Below are positions 1 to 7,851 of a stretch of DNA of 64,000 nucleotides, one piece after another (position 1 is the first letter of the stretch; each line of letters begins with the position of its first letter). The DNA is from Acidobacteriota bacterium (GTDB taxonomy: Bacteria > Acidobacteriota > Terriglobia > Terriglobales > Acidobacteriaceae): the NCBI GenBank assembly GCA_018268915.1, contig JAFDVQ010000011.1, forward strand, positions 1 to 64,000, given 5' to 3'. The notes beneath the pieces are model-generated. The model saw nothing but the letters and a program-made list of their open reading frames with translations. It had not been told where the DNA came from and did no database searches. Both the position numbers and the translations under genes were made by a program.

Positions 1-272
1 AAAGCCGCTCCGTTCAGGATGACAGGCCTTTTTTTGCGAAAGCCGCTCTTTACGGAAAAGCGGATCCTTCACTCCGCTGAAGAAAGCCGCTCCGTTCAGG
101 ATGACAGGCCTTTTTTGCGAAAGCCGCTCTTTTCGGAAAAGCGGATCCTTCACTCCGCTGAAGGAAGCCGCTCCGTTCAGGATGACAGGCCTTTTTTTGC
201 GAAAGCCGCTCTTTCGGAAAGGCGGATCCTTCACTCCGCTGAAGAAAGCCGCTCCGTTCAGGATGACAGGCC
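1..272. repeat. Tandem ~81-bp intergenic repeat, about 3.3 copies
   Basis: The block starting aaagccgctccgttcagg recurs at about 1, 83, 164 and 245, a period of 81-82 bp; the first copy is cut by the window edge. Each unit contains an inverted repeat in which a CCGCTCTTT arm is followed a few bases later by an AAAAGCGG arm, so each copy can fold into a hairpin. Both strands are open through the array, but that follows from the repetition and is not evidence of a gene. Similar intergenic repeats are common in Acidobacteriota genomes. The array lies immediately upstream of ftsW. Confidence 0.85.
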
Positions 273-357
273 TGTTGACGCGGCAACTTGACCACTTTGA
301 TCCCCACCCCGCGCCCCACCCAAATCTCCACAAGCAACCCGTGAAAGCATTGCTGCA

Positions 358-1449
358 ATGGCCAAGCGCGTAGGCGTCGACAAATGGATCTTCTTCACCA
401 CGCTGCTTCTCGTGGTGGTCGGCCTCGTCATGGTCTTTTCGGCCTCCGCCGTCACGGCTCAGGCCCGCTTCAACTCGCCTTATGCCTTTGTGGGACGCCA
501 GGCAGCATGGGCGCTGGCCGGCATCTGCGCCATGCTCGTCCTATCCCGTGTAGACCATACCCGCTACAACTCGCCGCGCTTCATCTTTCCCGCGCTCACC
601 ATCACGACGATGCTGCTGGTGCTGGTTTACTTCTTTCGCGACTCGCACCATACCCATCGCTGGATCCGCTTCGGAGCCTTTTCATTCCAGCCCTCTGAGA
701 TCGCCAAGCCCGTCATCATTCTTTTTCTTGCCTGGTTTCTCTCCACGCGCCTCGACCAGATCAACGACTGGCGCAACACGCTGCTCAAAGCCGCGTTGAT
801 GCCTGTCGTCTTCATTCTGTTAATCGTGAAGCAGCCCGACCTCGGCACCGCTCTCGTCGTCGCCGGAGTCTCCGCCATGCTGCTGCTTCTCGCCGGCATG
901 GACTGGAAATATCTCGCCCTTGCCGGCGCCGCTGCCGCGCCCGGACTCGCCATCCTTCTTTTCTGGGTTCCATGGCGCCGCGCACGCATGCTCGCCTTCC
1001 TGCATCCCGACCTCGACCCTCAGGGCGCCGGATTCCACATCAACCAGTCCCTCATCGCCGTCGGCACCGGAGGCTTCATGGGCCGCGGCTACATGGAGGG
1101 CATGCAGAAGCTCTTCTACCTACCCGAAGCGCAAACCGACTTCATCTACGCCAACATCGCGGAAGAGCTAGGCTTCCTCGGCGCCATGGCCATCCTCATC
1201 CTCTTCATCGTCCTCGGATACCGCGGCCTCCGCACCGCCTTCCGTTCCACGGATCCGTTTGCGCGCCTCACCGCCTTCGGACTCACGACAGCGATCCTGC
1301 TTCAAGCCTTCTTCAACATCAGCGTGGTCCTCTCGCTCCTCCCCACCAAGGGCATCCCACTGCCCTTCATCTCCTCCGGTGGCACCAGCCTCTTCTTCAC
1401 CCTTTCTGGAATCGGCATCCTGCTCAACATTTCGAAGAAGGTCGACTGA
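358..1449 (+). CDS. ftsW: FtsW, septal peptidoglycan glycosyltransferase (SEDS family)
   Basis: Polytopic inner-membrane protein of 363 residues, the usual SEDS length with about ten hydrophobic segments. SEDS proteins polymerise lipid II at the septum with a partner class B penicillin-binding protein. Visible hallmarks are the WIRFGAFSFQPSEIAK loop near residues 102-117, the KQPDLGTA segment near 157-164, and the C-terminal LPTKGIPLPFISSGGTSL motif near 329-346. RodA is the alternative paralogue, but the start of a division cluster and the FISSGGTS motif favour FtsW. No clear Shine-Dalgarno precedes the ATG. murG, which usually follows in this phylum, is absent; a toxin-antitoxin pair comes next. 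Confidence 0.9.
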   Translation: MAKRVGVDKWIFFTTLLLVVVGLVMVFSASAVTAQARFNSPYAFVGRQAAWALAGICAMLVLSRVDHTRYNSPRFIFPALTITTMLLVLVYFFRDSHHTHRWIRFGAFSFQPSEIAKPVIILFLAWFLSTRLDQINDWRNTLLKAALMPVVFILLIVKQPDLGTALVVAGVSAMLLLLAGMDWKYLALAGAAAAPGLAILLFWVPWRRARMLAFLHPDLDPQGAGFHINQSLIAVGTGGFMGRGYMEGMQKLFYLPEAQTDFIYANIAEELGFLGAMAILILFIVLGYRGLRTAFRSTDPFARLTAFGLTTAILLQAFFNISVVLSLLPTKGIPLPFISSGGTSLFFTLSGIGILLNISKKVD

Positions 1450-1473
1450 GGCAGGTCGTCATATACAAATGAT

Positions 1474-1519
1474 CCAAATTTGGAGCCCGACTATCTGCTC
1501 CCAAATTGAGCTCAATTTG
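1474..1519. promoter_or_regulatory. Palindromic operator candidates upstream of the toxin-antitoxin pair
   Basis: A perfect 18-bp palindrome, CAAATTGAGCTCAATTTG, lies at 1502-1519 and a perfect 10-bp palindrome, CCAAATTTGG, at 1474-1483. A third partial copy of the CAATTGGG arm follows at about 1521-1530. The stretch is AT-rich compared with the flanking genes. Toxin-antitoxin operons of the HigBA type are normally repressed by the antitoxin binding such palindromes, so the position about 90-130 bp before the toxin start suits autoregulation. The function is inferred. Confidence 0.55.
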
Positions 1520-1604
1520 ATCAATTGGGCTAATAACGTCAGTGATTTCGGCGTAAAACGGCTTCTCGCGTATTTATATAAAATGTAATATAATCAAAAG
1601 AAAG

Positions 1605-1973
1605 ATGAAATCGGGCCAGGAACCGAAGCCGGCGAGGATTGCGTGGGAAGGGAACTCTAAGGAGATCCTGAGCAGCTTTCCTGATGACGTGAAAGCGACG
1701 CTCGGTTTCTCATTGAGGCAGATTCAAAACGGGAGGCAACCAGTTTGCAGTCACCGATCCATGGCATCGATTGGTCAGGGTGTCTGGGAACTGAAAGAGA
1801 GCGATGAACGCACATGGTACAGAGTCATGTACCTTGCTCGGATCAGCAACGTAGTTCACGTACTCCACTGCTTCGAGAAGGACAGCAGAAAAACAGATCG
1901 GCGTGACATTGAAACTGCGAAGGCTCGATTGAGCCATGTGCTGAAAAGGATTCAGGAAATCAAGAGTAGGTAG
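1605..1973 (+). CDS. RelE/HigB-like toxin (phage-derived Gp49-like family)
   Basis: A 122-residue basic protein. The core from about residue 13 (WEGNSKEILSSFPDDVKATLGFSLRQIQNG) followed by GVWELKESDERTWYRVMYL and VHVLHCFEKDSRKT is the pattern of the Gp49-like/HigB group of RelE-fold mRNA interferases, which cleave mRNA on the ribosome. The K-x-S/D-R-K-T segment near residues 92-98 and the C-terminal ETAKARL helix fit the family. It sits 35 bp upstream of an XRE-type antitoxin, giving toxin-first order as in HigBA. AAAGAAAG just before the ATG is a weak ribosome site. It replaces murG in the expected division-cluster order. Confidence 0.8.
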   Translation: MKSGQEPKPARIAWEGNSKEILSSFPDDVKATLGFSLRQIQNGRQPVCSHRSMASIGQGVWELKESDERTWYRVMYLARISNVVHVLHCFEKDSRKTDRRDIETAKARLSHVLKRIQEIKSR

Positions 1974-2008
1974 GCATACTCGAATTAGAGCTAAAGAGAG
2001 GTCACAAA

Positions 2009-2323
2009 ATGGGTAAACCAACGCACATGACAAAAGGCGACATTCTCAACGACCTCGGCTTTTCCCGTGCTCAGGCTTCCTCGCTGCGGATGAAGGCCAC
2101 GATCGTCGAAGCAATCCTCGCCGAGATTGAACGCCGCGGTCTCACTCAGCGCCAACTGGTCGATATTCTTGACGAGTACCAGCCGAACGTCAGCAATCTG
2201 TTGAACGGCAGAATCGCAAAACTTAGCATTGAGAAGCTGGTGTACTACGCAGACCGGCTGGCGCTGCGAAGCAGGGTCGAAGTTCGCCCCGCCCCGAAAC
2301 GCAAAACGCCCAAAGCTGCCTGA
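2009..2323 (+). CDS. HigA-like XRE-family antitoxin
   Basis: A 104-residue protein with a helix-turn-helix of the XRE type at about residues 28-85: IVEAILAEIERRGLTQRQLVDILDEYQPNVSNLLNGRIAKLSIEKLVYYADRL. The spacing LTQRQ...VSNLLNG is characteristic of the HTH_37 antitoxin group. The basic, Pro/Lys-rich tail is probably flexible. AGAGAGG precedes the ATG at good spacing. Together with the upstream toxin it forms a type II toxin-antitoxin module, and it probably binds the palindromes at 1474-1519 to repress the operon (inference). Confidence 0.8.
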   Translation: MGKPTHMTKGDILNDLGFSRAQASSLRMKATIVEAILAEIERRGLTQRQLVDILDEYQPNVSNLLNGRIAKLSIEKLVYYADRLALRSRVEVRPAPKRKTPKAA

Positions 2324-2363
2324 AAAGTTCCCCGCGAGACTTGTCCAAGCCGTGAAGCTGAAG

Positions 2364-2620
2364 CTATCGGCTGGTAACTAGCGTCTCCCACCTCCACATC
2401 GTTGAAGTCACCGCGCCGGGCAGCTTGAATCCCAGCTGATTCGCAAGCATGCAAACCTGTCCGCGGTGGTGCGCCTCGTGCGTGATCATGTAGGCCACCA
2501 TCATTGGTCCGGCGCTCGCGCCCATCCGTCACGCAAAAACTTCGCCTCCTTCACTGGAGACGAACTCAGCTCCGGCGATGCGGTCAGCAATTCCTTGGTC
2601 ATGAGACTGCAAACATGCTG
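2364..2620 (-). pseudogene. DinB-family C-terminal fragment, frameshifted
   Basis: Read on the minus strand, a stretch ending at the stop at 2364-2366 encodes MVAYMITHEAHHRGQVCMLA, then NQLGFKLPG and a short tail. The HEAHHRGQ segment is the metal-ligand helix typical of DinB/DUF664 four-helix proteins. Upstream, MTKELLTASPELSSSPVKEA from an earlier DinB region lies in a different frame, so at least one frameshift separates the parts, and no N-terminal domain is attached. It is a decayed gene. Related N-terminal scraps lie at 3675-3848 and 4230-4381 on the same strand. Confidence 0.65.
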
Positions 2621-2700
2621 TTCTGTCCGTGAGCAGACAATCAAAGTACGCACTCTGCCGCGCGCGCAGGACCTTGCTGACAAACTTGCGCAAGATTTGT

Positions 2701-2730
2701 TTGTTCAGTTCCGAACATTTGGGGTATATT
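2701..2730 (+). promoter_or_regulatory. Sigma-70-like promoter for the 2770-3663 cassette
   Basis: TTGTTC at 2701-2706 and TATATT at 2725-2730 are separated by 18 bp, a plausible -35/-10 pair. GAGG at 2757-2760 then precedes the ATG at 2770 by nine bases. The placement supports a gene starting at 2770. Confidence 0.45.
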
Positions 2731-2769
2731 CACCTCACCCAATTCCAGCAAAAGTCGAGGGCCACTTGC

Positions 2770-3108
2770 ATGGGAACGTTAGTTGCTCTGTCTCCAATGG
2801 TCTTTCCATCGAATCTAGGCGATCAACTATGGACTTGCATCCGGCCTATCCCCGCGCTTCACGGCATGGATATAAGTGATAAGTGCTCGACGGAGCTCTA
2901 TCAATTCATCCTCAACGGCGTAGAAAAACTGAAGGAGGAAGATCCACGCTACGTCAAACATGACATTGTGTTCCAAGCTCACGCAGATCTCACACGGCTC
3001 ATGAATCGTTTGATTGAAACTTCCTTGGATGAAGGAAGGATAGAGATCGAAAGCGATCTGTTCGATCGGCTTAAGGGATGGTTCTGTCCGTGTTATCCGT
3101 TCTGTTGA
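2770..3108 (+). CDS. Hypothetical 112-residue protein, first gene of a two-gene cassette
   Basis: I do not recognise this protein. The reading frame stays open upstream, but the ATG at 2770 has a good ribosome site (GAGG, nine bases away) and a promoter-like pair just upstream, so it is the preferred start. Residues from about 33 onward (MDISDKCSTELYQFILNGVE, then KLKEEDPRYVKHDIVFQAHADLTRLMNRLIE) look like a charged, mostly helical domain. The C-terminus ends in a Cys/Phe-rich tail. No signal peptide or membrane segment is evident. A membrane protein gene follows after 12 bp, suggesting an operon. The pair lies between decayed DinB fragments. Confidence 0.5.
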   Translation: MGTLVALSPMVFPSNLGDQLWTCIRPIPALHGMDISDKCSTELYQFILNGVEKLKEEDPRYVKHDIVFQAHADLTRLMNRLIETSLDEGRIEIESDLFDRLKGWFCPCYPFC

Positions 3109-3120
3109 AAAAGGGTCAGT

Positions 3121-3663
3121 ATGATGAACGAACGTCTCAAGAAAGCGGTCGATTTCATCGCCGATCTTACGAAACAGCTAATCACTGTTTCTTCGGGCAT
3201 TGTTACCGTCACGCTTTTGTTTTCTAAAGACATCTTTGGCCCGAAGCTCATTGCGGTCTGGGCATGGGTCTTCTATCTCGCTTCCACGGTCTTCGGGCTT
3301 TGGGCTTTGATGACGCTCACAGGGACTCTAGCGCCAAACGATGGCCAACCCCCAAGGGACGAAGACTTCCTGATCGGTAAAAACGTCAGGCTGCCCTCCG
3401 GCCTGCAGATCATCACCTTCGGAGTCGCAGTTGTTCTGACAATCGTCTATGTTCTGAAAGCTTTCTCCGGACCGATTCCGAAATCAGACAGTGCTACTCC
3501 GGTGACCGTTCAATGCAACTGCCCGTCCGCGCCCTCCTCATCAATCAATGTCCAATATGCTCCATCTCCAAAGAGTCATAAGGCAAAGTCCGGTTCCAAT
3601 ACTGCCGGCGGTTGCAAGCAACCTGGAAAAACTGAATCTCAATCTCAACAAGCTACGCCCTGA
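3121..3663 (+). CDS. Hypothetical three-helix membrane protein, second gene of the cassette
   Basis: A 180-residue protein of unknown family. Hydrophobic segments lie at about residues 20-39 (ITVSSGIVTVTLLFSKDIFG), 43-66 (LIAVWAWVFYLASTVFGLWA) and 94-115 (GLQIITFGVAVVLTIVYVLK). An amphipathic N-terminus precedes them, and a polar Ser/Pro/Lys-rich tail of about 60 residues, including a CNCP motif, follows. The gene starts ATGATG after an AAAGGG element and sits 12 bp behind the preceding small cytosolic gene, so the two probably act together. Its function is not evident; small soluble-plus-membrane pairs occur in many accessory systems, but nothing here proves such a role. Confidence 0.6.
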   Translation: MMNERLKKAVDFIADLTKQLITVSSGIVTVTLLFSKDIFGPKLIAVWAWVFYLASTVFGLWALMTLTGTLAPNDGQPPRDEDFLIGKNVRLPSGLQIITFGVAVVLTIVYVLKAFSGPIPKSDSATPVTVQCNCPSAPSSSINVQYAPSPKSHKAKSGSNTAGGCKQPGKTESQSQQATP

Positions 3664-3674
3664 GCACATCGAAC

Positions 3675-3848
3675 TCAACGTTCTGAACTCCGCGTTGCTC
3701 GAAGCGATCGACCAGGGAGTTCCCCTACAGGCCCTCCCACCTCCACATCCTTTTCGATCAGCAACTGGTTTATCTCTTCGTTGATTGCGAAGCTCCGCAC
3801 CACCTCGCCGAGAACATCGCGCTTCGCGAAGACATTCGTTCGAGCCAT
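3675..3848 (-). pseudogene. DinB-family N-terminal fragment with internal deletion
   Basis: A minus-strand frame of 57 codons begins MARTNVFAKRDVLGEVVRSF and continues AINEEINQLLIEK, the conserved first helix of DinB/DUF664 proteins. It then runs into DVEVGG and an unrelated short tail. The junction sequence GATGTGGAGGTGGGAG also occurs near the end of the C-terminal fragment at about 2380-2400, so an internal deletion by recombination at this short homology is likely. It is not expected to encode a working protein. Confidence 0.6.
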
Positions 3849-4229
3849 CGCCCTACCTCACGAAGTCCAAAGATACTCGTCGGCGTGAGTTGCCGGCTGC
3901 TTTTCTCCGATGTTGATGTGGAGTGGGCGAGCCGCTATTCCTGCATACGCCTTCCTGCCGTCTCTGGGGCTAAAAACTCTTCTTTGAGCGGTTTAGCGAC
4001 AGGGTGTGGCTGCAAGTATCTCTCCTGACTGGGTTTCGCTGTAGATGTATCTCAGCAAAGGACTTACGGGTTACCAGCACTGGATGCCCATCTGGACCTG
4101 GTGAAGTCCGCACGCCTGATTTTCTGCGCCTGATTCAAGTATGACGAAATTCGCGAATTAATCGGCAAAAAGTGTTCGGTAGACCGCCGGGTGCCCAGAG
4201 TCTGCCCTGAGCGAAGCCGACGGGTCTCA

Positions 4230-4381
4230 CCTCCGAGACCTGGGAGAGATGTAGTTTTCGCGATCCACGCATGTGAATCCAGCTTCTCAATCAACAACTG
4301 ATTGATCTCCTCATTCACCGCAAAACTCCGCACCACTTCGCACGGCACACCGCCACTCGCGAAGACCTACTTTCCAGCCAT
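4230..4381 (-). pseudogene. Second DinB-family N-terminal fragment with early stop
   Basis: On the minus strand an ATG at 4379-4381 gives MAGK and then a TAG at the fifth codon. Beyond the stop the same frame encodes CEVVRSFAVNEEINQLLIEK and LDSHAWIAK, again the first helix of a DinB-family protein. This helix is nearly identical to the fragment at 3675-3848 (EVVRSFAINEEINQLLIEK). The later part has lost similarity. An imperfect inverted repeat, GGTCTC...GAGACC, lies at about 4224-4240. This is a decayed paralogous copy. Confidence 0.6.
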
Positions 4382-4452
4382 CGCAATCCCTCAGCTTTCA
4401 GAAGATACTTTGAGCTCTTCTGCGCAAATCCTCTCGAACCTGTTCAACCCTC

Positions 4453-4486
4453 ACTGAGCACTGACCACTGAGCACTGACCACTGCC
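4453..4486. repeat. 14-bp direct tandem repeat
   Basis: ACTGAGCACTGACC is repeated head to tail about 2.4 times. It lies in the gene-free stretch between the DinB fragments and the secreted protein at 4636. Short repeats of this type are frequent in intergenic DNA of this phylum. No function is visible. Confidence 0.7.
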
Positions 4487-4635
4487 TTTTCCCATCCTGC
4501 AACTTACTTTCCGCCGTCTTTGCCGCACCATCAAAATTCACAAACTGTTCAACTCACCCGGTTCCGGGGCCTCGCATCTCTCTCTTGGGAATCGTCGGCA
4601 GATCCTGCCATCACTTCCCATTTGGAGACCAGATT

Positions 4636-5232
4636 ATGAAGCTGAAGATTGCCTCTCTCTGCGCAGCGGCTACACTCGCCCTGCTCACCGTCAACGCAAA
4701 CGCGCAGCATGCAGCCACCGCCTATAGCGGCGCCACAGACGTGACGCTGTCTGGCACCTTGCTCACATCGCTCACCTCGCTCGGAGTCAAGGTCGGATAC
4801 GATCATCCCGCGATGGTCTCCGGCGCCACCGCCACCTTCCCGGTAGTCAGCGGCGTCATCGACCTCAGCACGAGCGCGGGTAGTCTCCTCCACTCCGGCA
4901 CTCTCACCTTCGACGCAACCGCCAACGCCACCAAGGTCAGCCTGGAGGCCTTTGTCATCAGCACGGCATCCAAGCCGCCGGTCCTCTCCGGCGTGGTGGT
5001 CGTGAACAACGCGGTCTGGGGTCGCTACAACCTTTTCGATCTCACGCTCCCCGCTGGCACCACTCTTCCGCTGAAGCCGACAGGGAACACGCTGATGCTC
5101 AAAGGCGTGAAGCTGACACTTGATCCATCGATGTCCGCGATGCTCAACAAGGTCTACGGAGTTTCTCAGTTCACCCCCGGCTTCGACGTCGGCACTGCGA
5201 ATGTTACCGCCAACGTCGGCGCGAACCAGTAA
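4636..5232 (+). CDS. Small secreted protein, unknown function
   Basis: A 198-residue exported protein. The ATG at 4636 is chosen because it follows GGAG by about eight bases and opens a clear Sec signal peptide, MKLKIASLCAAATLALLTVN, with cleavage after ANAQ near residue 24. The mature part is rich in Thr/Ser/Val/Gly. It alternates short strands such as FPVVSGVIDLSTSAGSLLHS, GTLTF and GVVVVNNAVWGRYNLFDLTL, so an all-beta fold is likely. The pattern recalls small secreted Acidobacterial beta proteins, but I cannot name a family. A strong stem-loop at 5258-5294 follows, so it is probably monocistronic. Confidence 0.75.
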   Translation: MKLKIASLCAAATLALLTVNANAQHAATAYSGATDVTLSGTLLTSLTSLGVKVGYDHPAMVSGATATFPVVSGVIDLSTSAGSLLHSGTLTFDATANATKVSLEAFVISTASKPPVLSGVVVVNNAVWGRYNLFDLTLPAGTTLPLKPTGNTLMLKGVKLTLDPSMSAMLNKVYGVSQFTPGFDVGTANVTANVGANQ

Positions 5233-5257
5233 CTTTCTCAGTCATCTCCCACGCGGC

Positions 5258-5300
5258 ACTCCCTACCGGCGAATCCCCATCACCGGTGGGGAGTGTTGTT
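5258..5300 (+). terminator. Rho-independent terminator candidate
   Basis: The 12-base arm ACTCCCTACCGG at 5258-5269 pairs with CCGGTGGGGAGT at 5283-5294, with one G-U pair and a 13-base loop. GTTGTT follows. It lies 26 bp after the stop of the secreted protein at 4636-5232. Confidence 0.65.
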
Positions 5301-5428
5301 AGCATCGTCTGCAACTCTCCCTCGATCGGCCCGGTACATCTTTTACCCGCTCTGGGCTCATCCAACTCTCGGGTATTTTCCTAAAAACTCCTCATCATCC
5401 GGCTTGTTCCTAATCCAGAGGAGAAACC

Positions 5429-6643
5429 ATGGGCCACAGAATTCTTGCTTGCTTTGCTCTCTTGCTGTGCGCAGAGGCCACGCTTTCCCAATCCGCAACC
5501 GCCACAAGCACCACCGCCACCATCAACACCAGCCTTCCCGTTGCCTACGTCTACGTCTCCAGCAAGAACTACATTCACGCGTACAACGCATGGGCCGACG
5601 GCAAGATCACCAGCATCACTGGGTCGCCTTTTCCTTTCGCGAACATCGCAAAAATGTCTGTGACCAAGAATTTTCTATTTGGCGTGGACTCCAGCCGGAA
5701 CATCATTACCTACTCGATTCACTCCAATGGATCGATCAGCAAGCTGTTCTCCCTCAGCACTACAAGCTGGTCAAGCGGATGCATCGGGAACGACGGTGTT
5801 GTTACTCAGGTCGATTACAGCCAGGCGACGCTTTACTACCGAGCATGTGCTGACGGGGGTAGCCCAAATCGGTACCTTTCCTTCCACATTCAGTCGAACG
5901 GCTCTCTACAGTTTCTTGGAGGCTCAGGTGGCACCTTTCCCAGTGCGCCTCAAGGGGTGCAACCAGATTTAACCAAGATGGGAGGCAATGTATTCGCCTT
6001 CGACTCATACTGCGATGACGATACCGACCAGGGCACAATTCAGATTTTCAAACGGCAGAGTAACGGCAATCTGATCTTCTACGGCACCGACCAAAGTATG
6101 CCTGCAGCCGCGCCCGGTTCAGCCTTCTGCATGGGCCCGGTGGCCGCTGACACTTCAACCCACCTCGCCGCCGCCGTTTTCCGGATCGATAGCCAGCCCC
6201 ACGATGCCGGATTCATTTACGGCCCGTCTTACCTTGCCAGCTACACTTCGGATGCTTCTGGCAATCTCTCCACTACAAGCAACGTCGACAATATGCCTTC
6301 GCTTCCAGTTGCGGGTGACAACGGCGTAAATGCGATCAGCCTTTCTCCTGACAACAAGTTCGTTGCCGTGGGTGGCAAGGGCAACGGTTTCCAGGTCCTT
6401 CACTTCAATGGCGGTAACCCACCAACGAAGTTCACTGGAGCTCTCCTTGCAGGCCACTACATCAATAAATTCGGCTGGGACAAAGCCGGCCACCTCTATG
6501 TACTTTCCGCCGTATACGGCAACGGTACCTACACAACCTACTTCAGCGTTTTCCATGTCAGCTCCAGTGGTGTGCAGAAGGTTTCCGGATACCCCAAATA
6601 CATCGCGAACCTGACCAATCTCATCGTCCGCACGCTGCAGTAG
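5429..6643 (+). CDS. Secreted beta-propeller-like protein
   Basis: A 404-residue protein starting after AGAGGAGAAACC, an excellent ribosome site. The first 20 residues form a Sec signal peptide with cleavage near LSQS. The mature protein has repeated strand units such as AYVYVSSKNYIHAYNAWADG, NIITYSIHSNGSISKLF, YLSFHIQSNGSLQFLGG and FQVLHFNGG. This arrangement, value name followed by SNGSL/SGNL turns, is that of lactonase/YVTN-type seven-bladed propellers, and NAISLSPDNKFVAVGG near residue 300 fits. No catalytic assignment is possible, and enzyme activity should not be assumed. It is likely periplasmic or secreted. Confidence 0.75.
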   Translation: MGHRILACFALLLCAEATLSQSATATSTTATINTSLPVAYVYVSSKNYIHAYNAWADGKITSITGSPFPFANIAKMSVTKNFLFGVDSSRNIITYSIHSNGSISKLFSLSTTSWSSGCIGNDGVVTQVDYSQATLYYRACADGGSPNRYLSFHIQSNGSLQFLGGSGGTFPSAPQGVQPDLTKMGGNVFAFDSYCDDDTDQGTIQIFKRQSNGNLIFYGTDQSMPAAAPGSAFCMGPVAADTSTHLAAAVFRIDSQPHDAGFIYGPSYLASYTSDASGNLSTTSNVDNMPSLPVAGDNGVNAISLSPDNKFVAVGGKGNGFQVLHFNGGNPPTKFTGALLAGHYINKFGWDKAGHLYVLSAVYGNGTYTTYFSVFHVSSSGVQKVSGYPKYIANLTNLIVRTLQ

Positions 6644-6682
6644 AGATACAAATCAAGCAACTGGCACCGCCGCAGGATGCAC

Positions 6683-6717
6683 TCTCACCCGCGAATCAGT
6701 TTTGGTTTCGGGTGGGA
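6683..6717. terminator. Stem-loop after the beta-propeller gene
   Basis: The arm TCTCACCCG at 6683-6691 pairs with CGGGTGGGA at 6709-6717, with one G-U pair, about 40 bp downstream of the stop at 6643. It has no strong U-run, so it may act as a weak terminator or an mRNA 3' end. Confidence 0.4.
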
Positions 6718-6816
6718 GATGCGCATCTAAGGAGATTGACCGTATCCGACTAGACCGGTCTGTAGAATTGAAGCCATCCTCCCGCTGAGGAAATAGAACG
6801 AAAGTAGAGCCGGTCA

Positions 6817-7767
6817 ATGCGCCGCGTCGCGCTCATCTATAATCCAGCCTCCGGCCAGCACTCATCGCGGCGCGCGTCGAGCATTGAGAACGTCAAGACC
6901 GTCTTGCGCGAAGCTGGAATTGAAGCCGACTCGCTTGAAACTCACGCTCCCGGCAGCGGAAAAGCTCTCGCTGTCGCAGCCGTACGCCAGGGCCACGACG
7001 CCGTCCTTGCCTGCGGGGGCGACGGCACAGTGCATGAAGTTCTCCAGGGCCTGGTTGGAACGGACGTTGCCCTGGGGGTAGTTCCCCTTGGCACAGCCAA
7101 CGCACTAGCGCAGAATCTTGGTCTTGGTCGCAATCCTGTCAAGGCTGTTCAGGCCCTCCTCAATGCAAAACCTCAGCAGGTTCCGGTCGGCCGCATCTTC
7201 TTTCAGGAAGCGAATGGCCTCGAAGGCTGGCGGTACTTCACGGTCGCTGCCGGCATCGGCGCCGATGCGCTCCTGATGTCGAGCATGGACCCCGAACTCA
7301 AGCGCCGCTATGGTTACCTGCTCTATATCCTTGAAGCTGCGAAAATCTGGGCCACCAACCCTTTCCCCCTTTTCGACGTCCGCTTCTCAGGAAACGGCAA
7401 CGGTGTGGCCCGCGTCGAGCAAGTCTCACAGCTTCTGGCGGTTCGAATCCGATCGTTTGGTGGTGCTCTTGGAGTACTCGCTCCCGGCGCGACTCTGCAC
7501 AAGAACAATCTGAGCCTCGTCGCCTTCAAAACGCGGAGCCGCATTGCCTACATGCGATTCCTTCTTGCCACGATGGTGGGCCGGCAGACTTTCTCACGCA
7601 CTATAGAACTGATCGACGCCGACAATGTGGACTGCCAGCCCATCAACGGATCCAAATCCAAGGTCTTTGTCGAAGCCGATGGCGAAGTGCTCGGCAATCT
7701 CCCGGCGCGTATGGAACTCGCCCGCGAGAAACTCACGCTCCTCGTTCCCCCCGGGGCTCAGCCATAG
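6817..7767 (+). CDS. Diacylglycerol/lipid kinase family protein (YegS/DagK type)
   Basis: A 316-residue soluble kinase of the DAGK_cat/NAD-kinase-like fold. ATP-dependent phosphorylation of diacylglycerol or a related lipid head group at the membrane is the usual role. The N-terminal Rossmann-like part opens RRVALIYNPASGQ. The nucleotide loop GGDGTVHEVLQGL lies at about residues 67-79, and VPLGTANALAQNLGL follows near 89-103. Both are signatures of the family. The C-terminal half is the beta-sandwich domain. The length equals the family norm. The exact lipid substrate, and whether it is DgkB or a ceramide/sphinganine-type kinase, cannot be told from sequence. Confidence 0.85.
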   Translation: MRRVALIYNPASGQHSSRRASSIENVKTVLREAGIEADSLETHAPGSGKALAVAAVRQGHDAVLACGGDGTVHEVLQGLVGTDVALGVVPLGTANALAQNLGLGRNPVKAVQALLNAKPQQVPVGRIFFQEANGLEGWRYFTVAAGIGADALLMSSMDPELKRRYGYLLYILEAAKIWATNPFPLFDVRFSGNGNGVARVEQVSQLLAVRIRSFGGALGVLAPGATLHKNNLSLVAFKTRSRIAYMRFLLATMVGRQTFSRTIELIDADNVDCQPINGSKSKVFVEADGEVLGNLPARMELAREKLTLLVPPGAQP

Positions 7768-7851
7768 ATTCAGATTTGCCGGGCGATTTGCTCGAACGCC
7801 GCGCCTCCTGCAATCATCGGTTCGATCAAACTTCCAGTCGAGGCCGACCGC

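Noticed and set aside
19..373. Several open frames through the first 370 bases
   Set aside because: They arise from an 81-bp repeat that is open in several frames on both strands.
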